Source of the DNA: Heracleum sosnowskyi | Lineage: Eukaryota > Streptophyta > Magnoliopsida > Apiales > Apiaceae | DNA: 64,000 nt | Reading direction: 5' to 3' | NCBI GenBank assembly: GCA_030848705.1 | Contig: CM061238.1 | Location: 45,113,133 to 45,177,132, forward strand | In this document: positions 1 through 12,554 of the stretch, in pieces | How the letters are laid out: every line of letters starts with the position of its first letter | Position numbering within the stretch: the stretch's first letter is position 1 | Program-made: the position numbers and the translations under genes | Notes under the pieces: model-generated | Told to the model about the DNA's origin: nothing | Seen by the model: only the letters and a program-made list of their open reading frames with translations | Database searches by the model: none

Positions 1-3000
1 AATTATCACATCATGGAAGAATTAGTTAAGATTTACTAATCTGGTAAGTGACAAGAAAGTCAAGTTCAAGTTTAAGAAAAATTCAAGGTGAAGTTTATAA
101 ATGAAGAAAACAAGGGTTTACTGACTTCTGACAGAAATAGTTCAAGTCCTTCGAACATATACTTATAATAGATAAGCCTTGTATTTGAAGGAAGTAAACT
201 AAATCATGCATAACATATATGAATTCGACTCAAGGAATGGATCAAATGATCGCATTAACAAGAAATGATAATAATACTTGCATAGGTGCAAGATGGAAAA
301 TAGAATACTTGTAGAACAAGTAACACAACTTCAGAATTTAAAATAACCTTTTTACCCTCATAGGGTTCACAAGTTCCCGCTCATCTAGGGTTGGTAATAT
401 TCCAACCTAACATTTTTAAATCAAGTCTTCGAAAGAAGGCCTTAGTATACAGCCCATAACTATCTTTTAAATCGTTTCAATACAATAACTATATTTTCCC
501 AACCAACATGGAAATATGAATCTAAACTCAAAAGGTATAAAAGAATACTCGTCAATTTACGAGATTAAATAACGTACTTGCAATTGAATGCAAAGGAATC
601 GACATTTGAAAATTCAGTGAAAAGTATTCAACTTTCATAATAATAATAATTCAAGACAATATCACTTAATTAATAAGCAAGGGTATAAACACTTGCCTCT
701 GGTCCTTAGCTATTTCGTAACGCTGAAACAATACGATTCCCTCCTTATTCTGTCTTATCGCACGATTCTCTACTTCCGTCCTTCTTTGCTCTAACGCTCT
801 TGCGAACACCACTAGTCTGCTTTTATCATTTCGAATCCACGTGCCAGCCTCGATAGTCAAACATGAGACGGTACATAGTCTTCAACGTATGATTTAACAT
901 TCCAGAAACGATTATAACTTAACTTCGATAATCTGACTCGTCTCGTCCAATAGCCTCTGTTGCATAGACAACCACATTTCAATTGATAGAATGATCACAA
1001 CTAACTATACAAGTAATCCTCGTAACTCGCTCGACAAAAGTCTCCATACTATAAAGTCAACAGTTAGGTCAACAGTCTCACAATTCTCATTTTCTAATAT
1101 AACCGACAAATTTCTATCCCAACTACCCCACACGATAATATTAGACACAACCAAAGCCTTTAAACAAGTCTCCAAACAATTATTCACATTTACGACTCAA
1201 CAACCAGATAATTCACTTAATCCATATAGCGCGTATCGTCATTTAATTGTGATAAATAAATCACGTAAGTCTCGTAACATCTAAGAAATAATTTTAGAAA
1301 AATATACGACTCTCATTTCAAAGGATTTAAACCTCAAAAATATTTTTAGGTCAAAATCGGACCATTTCTCCCAATATAAAGATTTAAAAACTATTTAATC
1401 AATTAATATAAAATTAATTGACAATTTCCAAACTCTCCAACTATTTTTAAATAATTAAACCAAGCTAGAAAATAACTAAACTCAATTTTAATTAATCAAA
1501 TCTAATCAATAATTAATTATTAAGAATTAACTGATTAAAAGAATTAATCAATTAATTAAATTAATTAATTATTAATAAAAAATAATTAAAATAATTAAAT
1601 TTAATCAATTTCCGAATTTAAATAAATATTTATGAATTTATAAAATTTTCGGAATAATAAAATGTATTTTTAAATCAAAGATATGATTTTTAGAATTTTT
1701 AAAACAATTTTTGAATTATTTTAAAAATAAAAATCCAGAAACACTATTCATCTTCTTCCTTGAAAGCTTCAAGCCAGCTTTAATGGCTGACCGGCCGCCG
1801 CCGGCGGTAAACTCCGGCCAAAATCCGGCCAAAATCGTTTCTACACCAAACCTTAACCAAACTCAATATTCTATATACCAAAACAAAGCTTGAAACGCGT
1901 ATAATCTAACCCACATATCCACATATACAAACAATCAACAGAATTTTCGAACTAATGGTTTGAAAATTCGAAAAAACTTAACAATTCGATCTAGAAATTC
2001 TAGGAATAGAATGACTCAATTGAACATGCAAATCGATTACCCATGATCATATGAAGCTATAGGAACCATCAAAATCAACGGACAAACTCTAAATCAAAAA
2101 GCCCCAAATTTCGAGCTCAAGAACCCTAATTTTCGAATTAGACAATCCCGGAATCAAACAATGAAATTGAACACATATTTGGACGCCCTACAACCATACA
2201 AAGCTATACATATCATCAAATCACATGAACAAACTCAGAATTAAAAATCCCCAAATTTTACATGAACCATAATTTTCGAATTAAAGAAAAATAATTCGTA
2301 TGAAATTGAAATATTACCCCACACGAAATCTGATGGTAGATTATGAAACTAGATTCCAAGACCTTCGATTTGACTATAAGAACGTTGAAATCGGACTCCG
2401 GTTACACCTTCAAATTTGAGTTTGATTCTCAAGAACACGAAGAACACGTTAAGGGGTTTTTAGATTTTTAACTGTAATTAAGCTTTATTATACGCAAAAC
2501 AAAGTACGATTTGCCTTTTTATATTAAACGGAAAATAATACCCCAAACGACATTTTTGGATCGATACTGATCCGATGGATCGCTTTAAATACAATTTAAC
2601 AAAATAAACGCTTTAAATCTTTAATAAAGCAGAATACACGTTTTACGAGACGATAATCATCCATAAAGTACGGATAACTACAAGTATCGTTTAATAAAAG
2701 ATATACGAACCAAAATACCTCCATTACGAATATTTTCGAATACTTCCCACTTTAACGAATGAAATATTGGTACGAACGATATACCAATTTCCCGAATAAT
2801 TTGGGAACGATCCAAATTTTCTTTTCGATAATTAAAATAGAATAAAATAGTATGACATCCTTTTCAAAATAGTTTCTAATTCCCCACACATTTCACATAG
2901 CACCACAATATCACATATTCAATCATTTAACGAATAACTTAGCACGTTTAAACAGATAAATCATTTAATAACTCTTAATATGAAATTAAAATTTCATTTC

Positions 3001-3038
3001 ACATCACATAATAACACATAATTTTCCCGGATCTTACA
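1..3038 (-). repeat. LARD 3' LTR, partial
   Basis: AT-rich sequence ending in CCCGGATCTTACA. It aligns with about the last 3.0 kb of the inner LARD LTRs. The GC-rich patch near 1790-1830 differs from the patch at the same relative place in the inner copies (32870-33000). The LTR start lies outside the window. Confidence 0.88.
2516..2523 (-). promoter_or_regulatory. LTR TATA box (outer LARD)
   Basis: TATAAAAA on the minus strand, followed by GGC, as in the inner LARD LTRs at 33666 and 52851. It implies a U3 of about 0.5 kb and a very long R-U5 of more than 4 kb. Confidence 0.6.
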
Positions 3039-3053
3039 TCCTTCCCCCCTTAA
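3039..3053 (-). other. Polypurine tract of outer LARD
   Basis: The minus strand reads TTAAGGGGGGAAGGA directly before the LTR terminus TGTAAGATCC. This purine run at the 3' LTR is the expected plus-strand primer site and sets the element's orientation. Confidence 0.75.
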
Positions 3054-5745
3054 CAGGATTCTGTCCTCAGAATCAACTTGCGCAAACATAGGTGGATATT
3101 TTTCCAACATCTCATTCTCAAATTCCTAGGTTGACTCTTCAACCTTAGGATTTCTCCTCATACTCATACTAATTTGACTCCTCTATTACTTATCACTCTC
3201 TCATACTGACTCAATATCTCAGTCGGTTACTCAACATAGAACAATTTAACTAGATCTCTATAGGTTCATATTTTTTTTATGAAATATACTATGAATACAC
3301 CACTCACGGGGTGGTAAGCAAACTTATACGCAACTTTCCCAACACACAGTAGATCGACGTAAGGTAGCATTTCAAAATCGTCATAGTAACTGCTGTCGTA
3401 AGGAAATCTAATCATGGTAAATGATCCTTCCAATTACCTTCAAAATTTAGTGCACAATTATAGTATGTCTGAATCTTTTAATTAGGTCGTGGAGTTCTGT
3501 CAAATATAATTAAACCCGTCATTCCATGTCGTACTCTTATCTCATTGAAATAGAGACGAACCAACTCACCCAATGAATACCTCTCGTTAATCGGTCAATA
3601 ATAACTCAAATAATATCATGATAAGCTCTAGGCCTTAACAACTCTACTACACAGTTTATCTTAACATGTCTCCACTTCCAATCAGGAATCTCTTTAGTCA
3701 TAATTGTCTACTACATCTCTGTTATCCTGTCTTCATTTTCTAACATCTCAAGTACTTAAACACTCACTAACATCAATATTCTTTTAAATCTCTTATATAT
3801 CCTTACATTTCTTTCTTATCCCTTATTCTTTCTCGTTCCGTCCTGTCATTGAATTCCATTTCTTTCTCCATAACTCTTTCCTTTATGTAGCCCTTTTTCT
3901 TTAATCAATCCTGGTTGAATCCTTATTTCCGTCATTCCTTCTAGTTGATCTCTTGTTATCATAACCTTAAAACTCCATCCTTTCTAATCCTTGAACCGAA
4001 GATATTTACGTCTCTAATCTTCCTTTTTCTACTCATACTATCAGCCATCCATATTCTTGGGTCAACTTTATCTACCTCCAATATATCTAACAACTGCTTT
4101 CAACGATCACATACCTTCCGTGCCAAACAAATATTCAGTTTAAAACAACCACTCATTACCTTGTCCATTGTCTTTAAATCCTTATTAACTCCTATTCATC
4201 TTCTTTCCCTATCTATAATTGTGAGAATATTCCTTATCATCTTGGTGACTTAATCCCATATCTTTAAAATTGTTCTACTTAGTTCCAATAACTTAATTGC
4301 TCTCCATCTGATTCCTAAATAATTCAGAAGATACATTCACAGTAACACTCAGGACACCTTTCCCAGGGTACCATCTTATTCCCCAATTAACTTGATTAAA
4401 TCGACATCATCTTGATCCTCATTCTATACATCCACATTGACTGGTAAGACCTACCTTAACTATCGTGAGCAAAAGACTTGCAACCATATCATACAATCCT
4501 GAAATACTCAAAGATTAACTCATTCTCCATTATTAGCCTATCATCAAATTTTAAAAGTTCTTCTCGTTGAGACAAAAATCTATTATGTTCATCTTCCACA
4601 ACATGGGATATCATCAGCACAATTACACATTTTTCCCCAATTTCCAATCAACTTTTGAATGATCTAACTTCACCTCTTCCACATCGTAACGTTAATCGAT
4701 AGAGAGAGAACAACTGGCTCCGTTATATGTTACTAGTATTCTAATCGCATCGTAATCCACTTTCGCTCTTGGTAATTCAATCGCAAATTCTTCGTTCATT
4801 ATGGTAGGGTAAATTTCAGTTCACCCTAATGGCATACCTCCCAGATTATTTGGTATAACAAAAATTCATGATATTTTGAAGTGAAAAGATTCTATATCGT
4901 AGCAAATGTCCCACAATTGGGGTTACCAATCTGCATATTCCAAAGCAAACATTATTGGAAGTGAAAGAATTACTGAGAGACCGATTTGATCACACGAACT
5001 CAATGTTGTGTGTCTCTATTAAGACAGTACTAAAGGTAATTAGCCTTCTTGTATTTCACAACACACAAGTGACGGCGTCCCATCAGACTTCTATCACATA
5101 GACAGATATTCCTTGTGTCCCCTATAAATAGGGTTGTTTACCTCAGTTGGAGTAGAGAAATATGAAAGAAATTTAGAGTCGGAATGACAACCAGGGCCTT
5201 TCGATAAGAAATCTCAAATACACACCTTGGATTGAAATTGAATAGATTCCAAAGGTGTTATTTCCAGAAAAGAAAAACAACCACAAAAGGGATGTATCAA
5301 CAAGTAGTATCACATCATAACTAGAGTTATCCACCCCTGAAAAATAAAGGAGTTGGAATTCGAATAGCATATTTTCAACAGGCTTCACAAATTTGAAATA
5401 GATATCACAACAACCTCTGATGCAATTGCAATCATGATTGATCAAAAGTATCAAGTACAAGGTCAAAAAGGTGGAATATATTCACCAACACAACTTTCGC
5501 TTAAAGAAATGTCAAATATTTCCTTAGGATGGGAAGGTATTACCAAGGTCTTCACATATGACTCCTCCGTCGACTCCTTCGATAGCTCGTTATTCGATTT
5601 CAGCCCTTCTTTTCCACGTCACAAAGTTATCAATATCGTACGTCGTCGTCGACTCGTAATAGTCCTCGAAGATTCCGCCTTAGACGTCTACAAACGTAAG
5701 AAGTTCTATCCATCTCAGCACAACTATCTCAATCAAATACCTCTA
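3039..5745 (-). pseudogene. Degenerate Tekay-like pol remnant in LARD internal domain
   Basis: There is no long ORF. The first few hundred bases align recognisably with the end of the chromovirus pol at 63421-63700 on the same strand (the words around 3060-3180 match 63430-63560). Near 3660-3700 the minus strand still reads like the integrase core entry (IPDWKWRHV, with I-P-x-W-K-W expected in this family). The distance from that motif to the chromodomain end is too short, so internal deletions are likely. Beyond about 3900 I recognise nothing. The plus-strand ORFs at 3945-4253 and 5434-5781 look like chance. Confidence 0.6.
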
Positions 5746-6409
5746 TGTAAGGTCCAAAGTTCTATTCATTCAGTTCTATAACGAAATCAAACACACCAAA
5801 CCAAACCAAGTTTCGGGGAATATATCTTTTTATAAATATAAACCTCGAGGGGTGCTACAATTTCTAATCCGTAGATTAGCTTCAATGAGTTTAAGGTTAC
5901 ACAAATTCAATACAATGATCAAGTTCTGAGCACTATTAATTTCTCTGATAATTTCTCCGGTTCAATTCTCTCTCTCAGTAATGTCTCTGTGTAGAATGCC
6001 TTAACTGAAGAAGACACTATCTTCTCTCGTATAAATTGTAGACTTCATTTGAAAACTATCGAACCTTAATTGTTAAAACAATCTTGGCCGTCCAATTCTC
6101 ATCAACATGTCAGACAAAATAAAACTTTCCACCTGCTCCAATTTGAAAAACCATCGAATGTGTAAAAGTAAATTACCATTCGATAGTTTTTAAAACAAAA
6201 CTATCGAAATGTAAAATACTTTACACTTGAAATTAGATGGATTTCTTAAATCACTTACGATGGTTTTCTTAAAAGAAAAACCATCGAACCATTTCTTGTC
6301 CTTGATCTTTTTAGTAAATCTATTAAGCTTCAGGGTGTTTCAGTTTTGGACTGTATCAATTTCTTCTGAAACGATAAAACACCTTGATCTTTTAAGTGCT
6401 GTCACCTAG
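5746..6409 (-). repeat. Sire-2 3' LTR, part next to outer LARD
   Basis: Starts TGTAAGGTCCAAAGT (mutated from TGTTAGG). It then lacks about 70 bp, including the whole G-tract hairpin seen at 6422-6458, 17539-17575 and 54408-54445. It continues colinear with the other LTR copies up to GTCACCTAG, where Sire-1 is inserted. Confidence 0.85.
6405..6409. repeat. Target site duplication CCTAG, left of Sire-1
   Basis: Identical to 18702-18706 on the other side of Sire-1. Removing Sire-1 and one copy rejoins the Sire-2 LTR exactly (GTCACCTAGTGCAACTGG, as within intact LTRs). Confidence 0.93.
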
Positions 6410-6421
6410 TGTTAGGTCCAA

Positions 6422-6458
6422 AGTATCGTAGAAGGGGGGGGGGGTTGAATGCGATACT
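6422..6458 (-). promoter_or_regulatory. U5-end hairpin with 11-G loop
   Basis: AGTATCGTA pairs with TGCGATACT around a loop of GAA, 11 G and TTGAA. One pair is a wobble. In the RNA of the element this would be a C-tract loop at the end of U5, just upstream of the primer site. Confidence 0.6.
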
Positions 6459-6550
6459 CACAAATAATTCAATTTCGTTCGCGGATTAATCTTTCAGTTC
6501 TATAACGAAATCAAACACACCAAACCAAATCAAGTTTCGGGGAATATATC

Positions 6551-6558
6551 TTTTTATA
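6551..6558 (-). promoter_or_regulatory. LTR TATA box (Sire-1 3' LTR)
   Basis: TATAAAAA on the minus strand in a conserved context. The motif array lies 216-520 bp upstream of it in U3. Confidence 0.6.
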
Positions 6559-6773
6559 AATATAAACCTCGAGGGGTGCTACAATTTCTAATCCGTAGAT
6601 TAGCTTCAATGAGTTCTAAGTTACACACAATCAAAACTTTGATAGAGTTTAAGCAGAATTAATTTCTCTGTATTTTCTCTCTGACTCAATCTCTCTCTCA
6701 GTTATTGCTTCAGTGTTATAAATCGACTGAAGAAGACACACTTCCTCTGTTGTAATTGTAGTCTTAGTTTTTT

Positions 6774-7075
6774 AGAAAACTATCGAACCTTAATTGTTAA
6801 AACAATCTTGGCCGTCCAATTCTCATCAACCTGACAAACAAAGAAAACTTTTCACCCACTTTGTGAATTGAAAACTATCGAATAATAAAGTAATAATTAC
6901 ATTCGATGGTTTTTAAAATAAAAACTATCGAATGGAACTTTTACTTTATTAAAGTTTTCATTCACTTTTTACTTTTCATTCGATGGTTTTCTAATTAAGA
7001 AAACTATCGAACATTTTCTTTTGTTTTTCTTTATGTCACCTTCGATGGTTTTCTTAAAAGAAAAACCATCGAACT
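6774..7075. repeat. U3 array of TTCGATGGTTTT / AAAACTATCGAA hairpins
   Basis: Eight copies of a 12-base motif, with three consecutive head-to-head pairs forming hairpins at 6902-6932, 6979-7011 and 7041-7073. Arms end in TTCGAT...ATCGAA; several pairs are G-U wobbles as RNA. The same motif clusters again upstream of the internal TATA of Sire-2 (23686-23950). Confidence 0.8.
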
Positions 7076-7584
7076 CTTTTCCTTGTCCTTGACCTTTTAG
7101 AAAAACCATTCAGCTCCAGGGTGTTTCAGTTTTAGACTGTATCAATTTATTCTGAGACGATAAAACAACTTGATCTTTTTAGTGCCGTCACCTAGTGCAA
7201 CTGGTCTGGTTCACAGATGAATAACACTTGATCAATTCTTCTTTTATGTCTTCAATTCAATGCTGCTGATAAGTCCCTTGTCGTTCTGGTTGCTTCGTTT
7301 AAATCACTGGAATCCCGTGGCACTTAACCCTAAATCATTCACATACTTCTGTCGTCTTGAAAGTCTTGTTTTTTTTGCTGTCACTGAGGCTTGAACATTT
7401 TCATGAACTTCTTTCCGTGACCTGTTTACGGACTTCAAGAATACATAACGTATTTTGATTCTTTGAGTTTACCTTTTCTTCTTTGATTCTGGATTCCTGT
7501 GATTCTGTTAATATTATTGTCTGTCTTGTCCTTTGTTGAGTTTTAGTTATCTCTTTTACATCTTATGTTACATTATGCCTTACA

Positions 7585-7597
7585 ATCTCCCCCTATT
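7585..7597 (-). other. Polypurine tract of Sire-1
   Basis: The minus strand reads AAATAGGGGGAGAT directly before the 3' LTR. Confidence 0.8.
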
Positions 7598-7818
7598 TGA
7601 TTGGATAGAGTTCGACAAGCAAATACTTCGAGGATAACTCAACTAACTAAGGAAACATGAAACTACTTAAAGTAAGACATCGTAATAATATTAACTGCAT
7701 TCTGGATCAGATATATATACATTTCCAGATTTCATAAATCAAAAAACAATAAAACTTTTCACCTTGAAGTTGCTCCTCTTGTTTGAGCTGACAGTTCTCT
7801 TGTTCTTTGCTTCAATCT
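7598..7818 (-). other. Untranslated 3' internal stretch of Sire-1
   Basis: Non-coding sequence between the extra ORF stop and the purine tract, nearly the same as 19110-19331 in Sire-2. No motif recognised. Confidence 0.6.
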
Positions 7819-10800
7819 TCAGTCCATTCTGATCTCACCTTCCTCAATCATTGGATCGGAGTTAGCAGCTTGATAATCAATCACTGATAGATAGTGCAGT
7901 GGTTCTCCAGGTTTAAGGATTGCTCCTTGGATGTGTCTTCCAATATATTCAACCTCTTGACCCACTCCAGCCCATAACCATGCAATGTTAACATTTTTCT
8001 TGTTTAGCTTTGGCATGTTTGGCAATCTGGTATGCACTTCCAATCCTCTTTCCACTCTTTTCCTATAGTAAGGAACATTCTCCATTAGAAATCTTCTAAG
8101 AGTGTCTGCTGCTTTGTCCTTCTCCATTGATGTGAATCCAGTGGATCTAAGATACTTCTCAACTGAGATTAGATAATTGCTTGGGTAGTCCCTCAGTTTG
8201 TCCTCAGCCAAGTAGCAGATTCTGAACAAGTCATTCGTTATGAATCTAACCATTGGAGGATCTTCAGTAATCTCTGGACCGACTTTCATCACGATCTCCT
8301 TAACATGCTCACGGAGCAGTTCATTTAGCCTTGTAGTTCTTTGGATCTTGATGAGTATAGCTTGCAATTCTGTATATGTCCTCTGTTCTAAAAACTTAGT
8401 GGAAATCACAAATGTACCTTTCTCCATAAAACTGATTAATAAGCTCCAGGCACCATTTTCTTTAACCCCAGCATTCAGACAGATTATAGAGCTTCTCAGT
8501 GCTTTAAAGTAAGTCTGATCTTCAAGATTAGCACTTCTGATGTCCTGAATAATAACTTCCACCTCAGCATTGTCGTTGACTTCTAATCCGTCTTCAACTC
8601 CGCAAAAGGTTTTATAAGCCATTTCCCATTCAGTACCATCTTTCTTTGCCAGATCTATCATCTTCTTCTTCCTCACTTCATTATACACTTTGAATCTCTT
8701 CAGTTTTTCACTCCTCAGAATTGCTTGCTGTTTCTCTTTCTCAGCTTGCCTGGCATCTATTGCAGCTCTCTGAGCTCTTATTGCTTCCAAGGTAGCTTCT
8801 TCTTCAGGTGATAGAGAATTTGCTTCTTCTTCCATAATATCCTCCCATATTGGATGTTCAACGGGCTCTGGATAATATGGCTCATGCTCCTCTTGATTAG
8901 GTTGCTCATGCATGACCTCAAATTCCTCTTCACTCTCCTTCTCTTCTTCTACAAGTTCCTCTATCCAGTATTGTCTGATAGGAATAGCTTCAACTGTCTC
9001 CCAAACTCCCCATCCATCCTTAGGCTTCTCTTTCTCCCCTTCTCCAACTTTCTCCCCCTTAGTTGAGGAATCCTCGATGAAAGCATCCTCAGCATAAAAG
9101 GTAGTAGAAGGATCAGGTTGCTGATTTGAAGGACCAGGTTGGCCAGTTTGTTGGTTCTTCAGCATAGTCCATATCGACTGTACTCCATCACTTTGATTTT
9201 CCATGAAATCTAGCAGATCCTTATTCATCTCTTGCATAGAAGCCAGCTTCAGGTCAATGTCATCCAATCTGGAGTTGGTAGTCTTCTCAATTTTGTCCAG
9301 TCTCTGGTTCAGCTTAGACTCCACTCTAGAAAGGGTGTTCATTGCATCTTTTACCCTAGCTTGACCATCCCGGATAACCAGAACGTCTTCTTTCAAAGCT
9401 TCTTGTCCTTGTTGCAAAGCATCCACCTCATTCATGAAACCATCTTTAAGTTCCCTTACGTCCGTCCTCAACTCGATCAGTTCGTCCATAGCTTCCTTCT
9501 TTAAGGAGTCCACTGCCTGCTTCGTACCTGTTATAGTGCCAGATGCACTGCCAATGACCCTGAATGTTCTTCTGGAATCAGCTGCAGCCAAGTCAACCTT
9601 CTCTTGAATAGACTTTAAAGAAGCATTGGCTTGACTAGAGGAGATCTCTTGGTCAAAGGAAGGTCGCAGTGGAACCTTGAATAATGGAGTTCCTTCTTTG
9701 TCATGAACTGTCATCTCCTTGAGGGAAGATTGAACTTGTAGCTCTCTTTCTGTCGGTAACAGCAAATCATCAATATTAGGTAGGGTTAGGGTGTCACTCC
9801 TCACATTTGGCTCTGGGTGTACACTCAACGTTTCTGTCGGTGTTTGAATCATTTTTCCTTTCCCACTCAGGCCAGGTGTAAGTGTTTTTGTTTCACTCAA
9901 ATCCTTTGTGCTGATTGTACCTGCAGAAGAAAACACCGTAGCCGTCCTTAAGGAGGTCACCGGTGGTGCAATGGGGCTTCGCAAGTCCCCGTCCTTGGTT
10001 AAACCAAGTTGCTGATCATCCTTAGATGATATATCCTTTGTAGGATCTAGAGTTTGAATCTCTAGGGGGTTAGAAACAGGCTCTATTAACAGCAAAGATC
10101 CCGAATCTTCCCCAATAGTCTGTGAAGACTTTACCTCAGTTGACTCCTCAATGTGAATTGATTCGTCGTCACCGAGTTGTCGATCTGCACCTACGTCAGA
10201 CCCTTTACCAGCAGGATCCAGATATGTTCCATCTGGGGAGGTAGACAATGACCCTTTAGATTGTGCATTTAGGTCAAAGCCTTCTCTCGACGTCTGTGAA
10301 GACCCTTGGTTCTTAGAACCTTCAACCAGTGAACCTGACCGTAATATGGTCGGAACACCAGTTGCTTCCGTCAATTCTTCCTTACTTGATTGAGCTATTG
10401 GTTCAGATATAGCTTTCGTTAGCGTAGCCCAATCAGCATCAGAAAAATCAATAAAGGGCGCTTTGGAAGTTTGAAATAAAGTATCAACAGTTGCCTCGGT
10501 TTCTGTTCGTCTCCTTTTAGAGGAAGGCAGAGCTGCTGTTGAAGGGTGTATCTCCTTATGTGGTGCTGCTAAGGCACTATCTCCCTCTACACTCACGGAT
10601 GTCTGAATATTGGGTATAGGAGGAGAAGGAGGCTCGTTTATTGTTTCATTTGGCTCTTCCAAAGGCTCTTCGACCGTGGTTAGAGGTTGTGGGTTTGCAA
10701 CCTCCTGGTCTGGAATGGCCACTGAGGGCTCTGGATCAACATCCATAGGTTGTGGTTCAGGAGCCAGTTCAGGTTCAGGAATGTTACCTTGATTTACCTA

Positions 10801-10955
10801 TTCCCCTGGGGGTAGAAGTGGTAGGGGCACCGTTCTTAGATATTCAGTGAGAACAGTGGGTACCCCTGGAAGATATTTGTTCTTCCTTATCAGAGCGGTT
10901 ATTGCATTGCTCTTCATCTTCATGCACTTCATGGTCTCCTCGCCTTCGAATGTCT
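7819..10955 (-). pseudogene. Sirevirus 3' extra ORF (env position), N-terminally deleted
   Basis: The open part runs from an ATG at 10744-10746 to 7819 (975 aa). Coding similarity to Sire-2 continues upstream to about 10955, but through an in-frame TAG near 10798. There the sequence jumps into the non-coding hairpin repeats: about 223 N-terminal residues and the internal TATA region found in Sire-2 are missing. What remains is a low-complexity acidic, Ser/Thr/Pro-rich first third. A central heptad-like coiled-coil stretch follows (around residues 380-520, with DSLKKEA, DVRELKDGF and KLNQRLDKIEK). After it come a Glu-rich segment and a well-conserved C-terminal domain (LREHVKEI...VGPEITEDPPMVRF). 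I see no clear signal peptide or membrane segment, so an envelope role is not supported. Function unknown. Confidence 0.75.
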
Positions 10956-11723
10956 TTTTTGTTTAATACAAAAACTATCGAACACCTTTTGTTGAAAAAC
11001 TATCGAGAATTAAAATAAAGGAAAAAATTAATTCTCTCCGACAGATTTTCTTTTTGTTTAAAAAAACCATCGAGAATTTAGATAAAGACTAATGAAATTC
11101 AATTCGATGCTTTTTCAAATTTTCTTCAAAAACTATCGAGAATTGTTTTCGATAGATTTTCTTTTTCCTTTTCAAAAACCATCGAAATTAACTTTCGATA
11201 GATTTATCAATGTACTTGAAAAACTATCGAATTTTCCTAAATTCGATATTTTTGCTTCTGTCCAAATTTTAAAACCTCTTCTTGTTCTAAAAATCAGACT
11301 TTTATTTTCTGTCAAGTTTTATTTTGAATAAACTTTTTCAAATTTACCAAAATCAATTGTTAACAGAAAATTCACAATTTTCTTAGAATAAAATCAACTA
11401 AATATCATTGAATGATATTAACCAATTAACATCCAATAAATTATGCTGCATTAATCTACAATGTTAAAAACAAAGTAAATTAATTCAAATTAAATAGATG
11501 CTTAAATATTTAGAACAAATATTAGCACCTAAATAATCTTTAGAATTAATAACCAATTAAATGCCAGAAGATATATCATCCATAATTATGACATAAAATT
11601 AGTATATTAATCCTAACTACGAGAATTGCTCCAAAAAATAAATTCACGAGTCCTAAGGATATAGCAATTCTTAAACTCATGTATTCACAAGGACTCTCTG
11701 CAGTTACTGACTTCTAATCAAAA
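10956..11723 (-). other. Non-coding spacer between pol and extra ORF of Sire-1
   Basis: AT-rich. Positions 10966-11255 carry about nine copies of the AAAACTATCGA/TTCGATAG motif in both orientations. From 11270 on it is colinear with 23985-24413 of Sire-2. The internal TATA box seen in Sire-2 (23641-23648) is absent because of the deletion. Confidence 0.7.
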
Positions 11724-12554
11724 TCAATTAGAAAGATTTAACATCCCAAGTTCACCAACCAGCTTATTGAAAGTGGATTCATCAAGCGGTTTAGTAAAGA
11801 TGTCTGCAATTTGATTCTCTGTGGGTACAAAATGTAACTCCACAGTTCCATTCATGACATGCTCTCGGATAAAATGATACCTGATGTCGATGTGCTTCGT
11901 CCTCGAGTGTTGCACTGGGTTGTTTGAGATTGCTATGGCACTTGTGTTGTCGCAAAATATTGGAATCTTTGTCAACAAAAGTCCATAGTCACGGAGTTGA
12001 TTTCTCATCCACAAGATCTGAGCACAACAGCTTCCAGCAGCAATGTATTCAGCCTCAGCTGTTGATGTGGAAACTGAATGCTGCTTTTTGCTATGCCAAG
12101 AAACTAATCTTCTTCCAAGAAACTGACAGCTTCCTGAAGTACTCTTCCGATCAATCTTACAACCTGCAAAATCAGAGTCTGTGTATCCAATAAGATCAAA
12201 TCCTGTATCTTTAGGGTACCAAATTCCAAGATTTGGGGTCCCCTTAAGATATCTAAATATTCGCTTAACAACTATTAGATGAGATTCTTTAGGATCAGAC
12301 TGAAACCTAGCACACAAGCATGTTGCAAACATTATATCTGGTCTACTTGCAGTGAGATAAAGTAATGAGCCTATCATACCTCTGTAGCCTGTGATGTCAA
12401 CCTTCTTACTAGTTTCATCCTTATCAAGCTTAGTGGCAGTTGACATAGGAGTCTTTGCTGTAGATGAGTCTTCCATTTGATACTTCTTAAGAAGATCCTT
12501 GATGTACTTGGACTGAGAAATGAATATACCATCCAAGAAAGAATGACAATTCAC
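11724..12554 (-). pseudogene. pol: pol of Sire-1, 3' part (RT end and RNase H)
   Basis: 276 aa in the frame after the break. It contains the copia RT connection and RNase H: FDLIGYTDSDFAG, STAEAEYIAA, IPIFCDNTSAI and the usual end motif DIFTKPLD. It opens without its own ATG because it is the continuation of the pol frame at 12487-14946. Compared with Sire-2 (25230-25252), 23 bp are missing at about 12532, which shifts the frame. The residues visible in the RNase H part look intact. Confidence 0.88.

Larger units (their letters stand above)
1..5745 (-). mobile_element. Outer LARD-like LTR element, left arm (3' LTR plus internal remnant)
   Basis: Positions 1-3038 match the last 3 kb of the LTRs at 29218-34188 and 48401-53373. 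Positions 3039-5745 match the internal region at 34189-36592 plus 48001-48260. The window begins inside the LTR. The purine tract lies just right of the LTR on the minus strand, so the element reads minus and this is its 3' LTR. It ends at 5745, where a Sirevirus LTR begins. The right arm is at 54891-56947. It is clearly more diverged from the inner LARD than the two inner LTRs are from each other, so it is the older copy. Confidence 0.85.
6410..7584 (-). repeat. Sire-1 3' LTR
   Basis: 1175 bp, bounded by TG...CA. It contains a U5-end hairpin (6422-6458), a TATA box (6551-6558) and a U3 hairpin array (6774-7075). Confidence 0.93.

Noticed and set aside
991..1284. Plus-strand ORF of 97 aa in the outer LARD LTR
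   Set aside because: Broken in the inner LTR copies, AT-rich low-complexity composition, no known motif.
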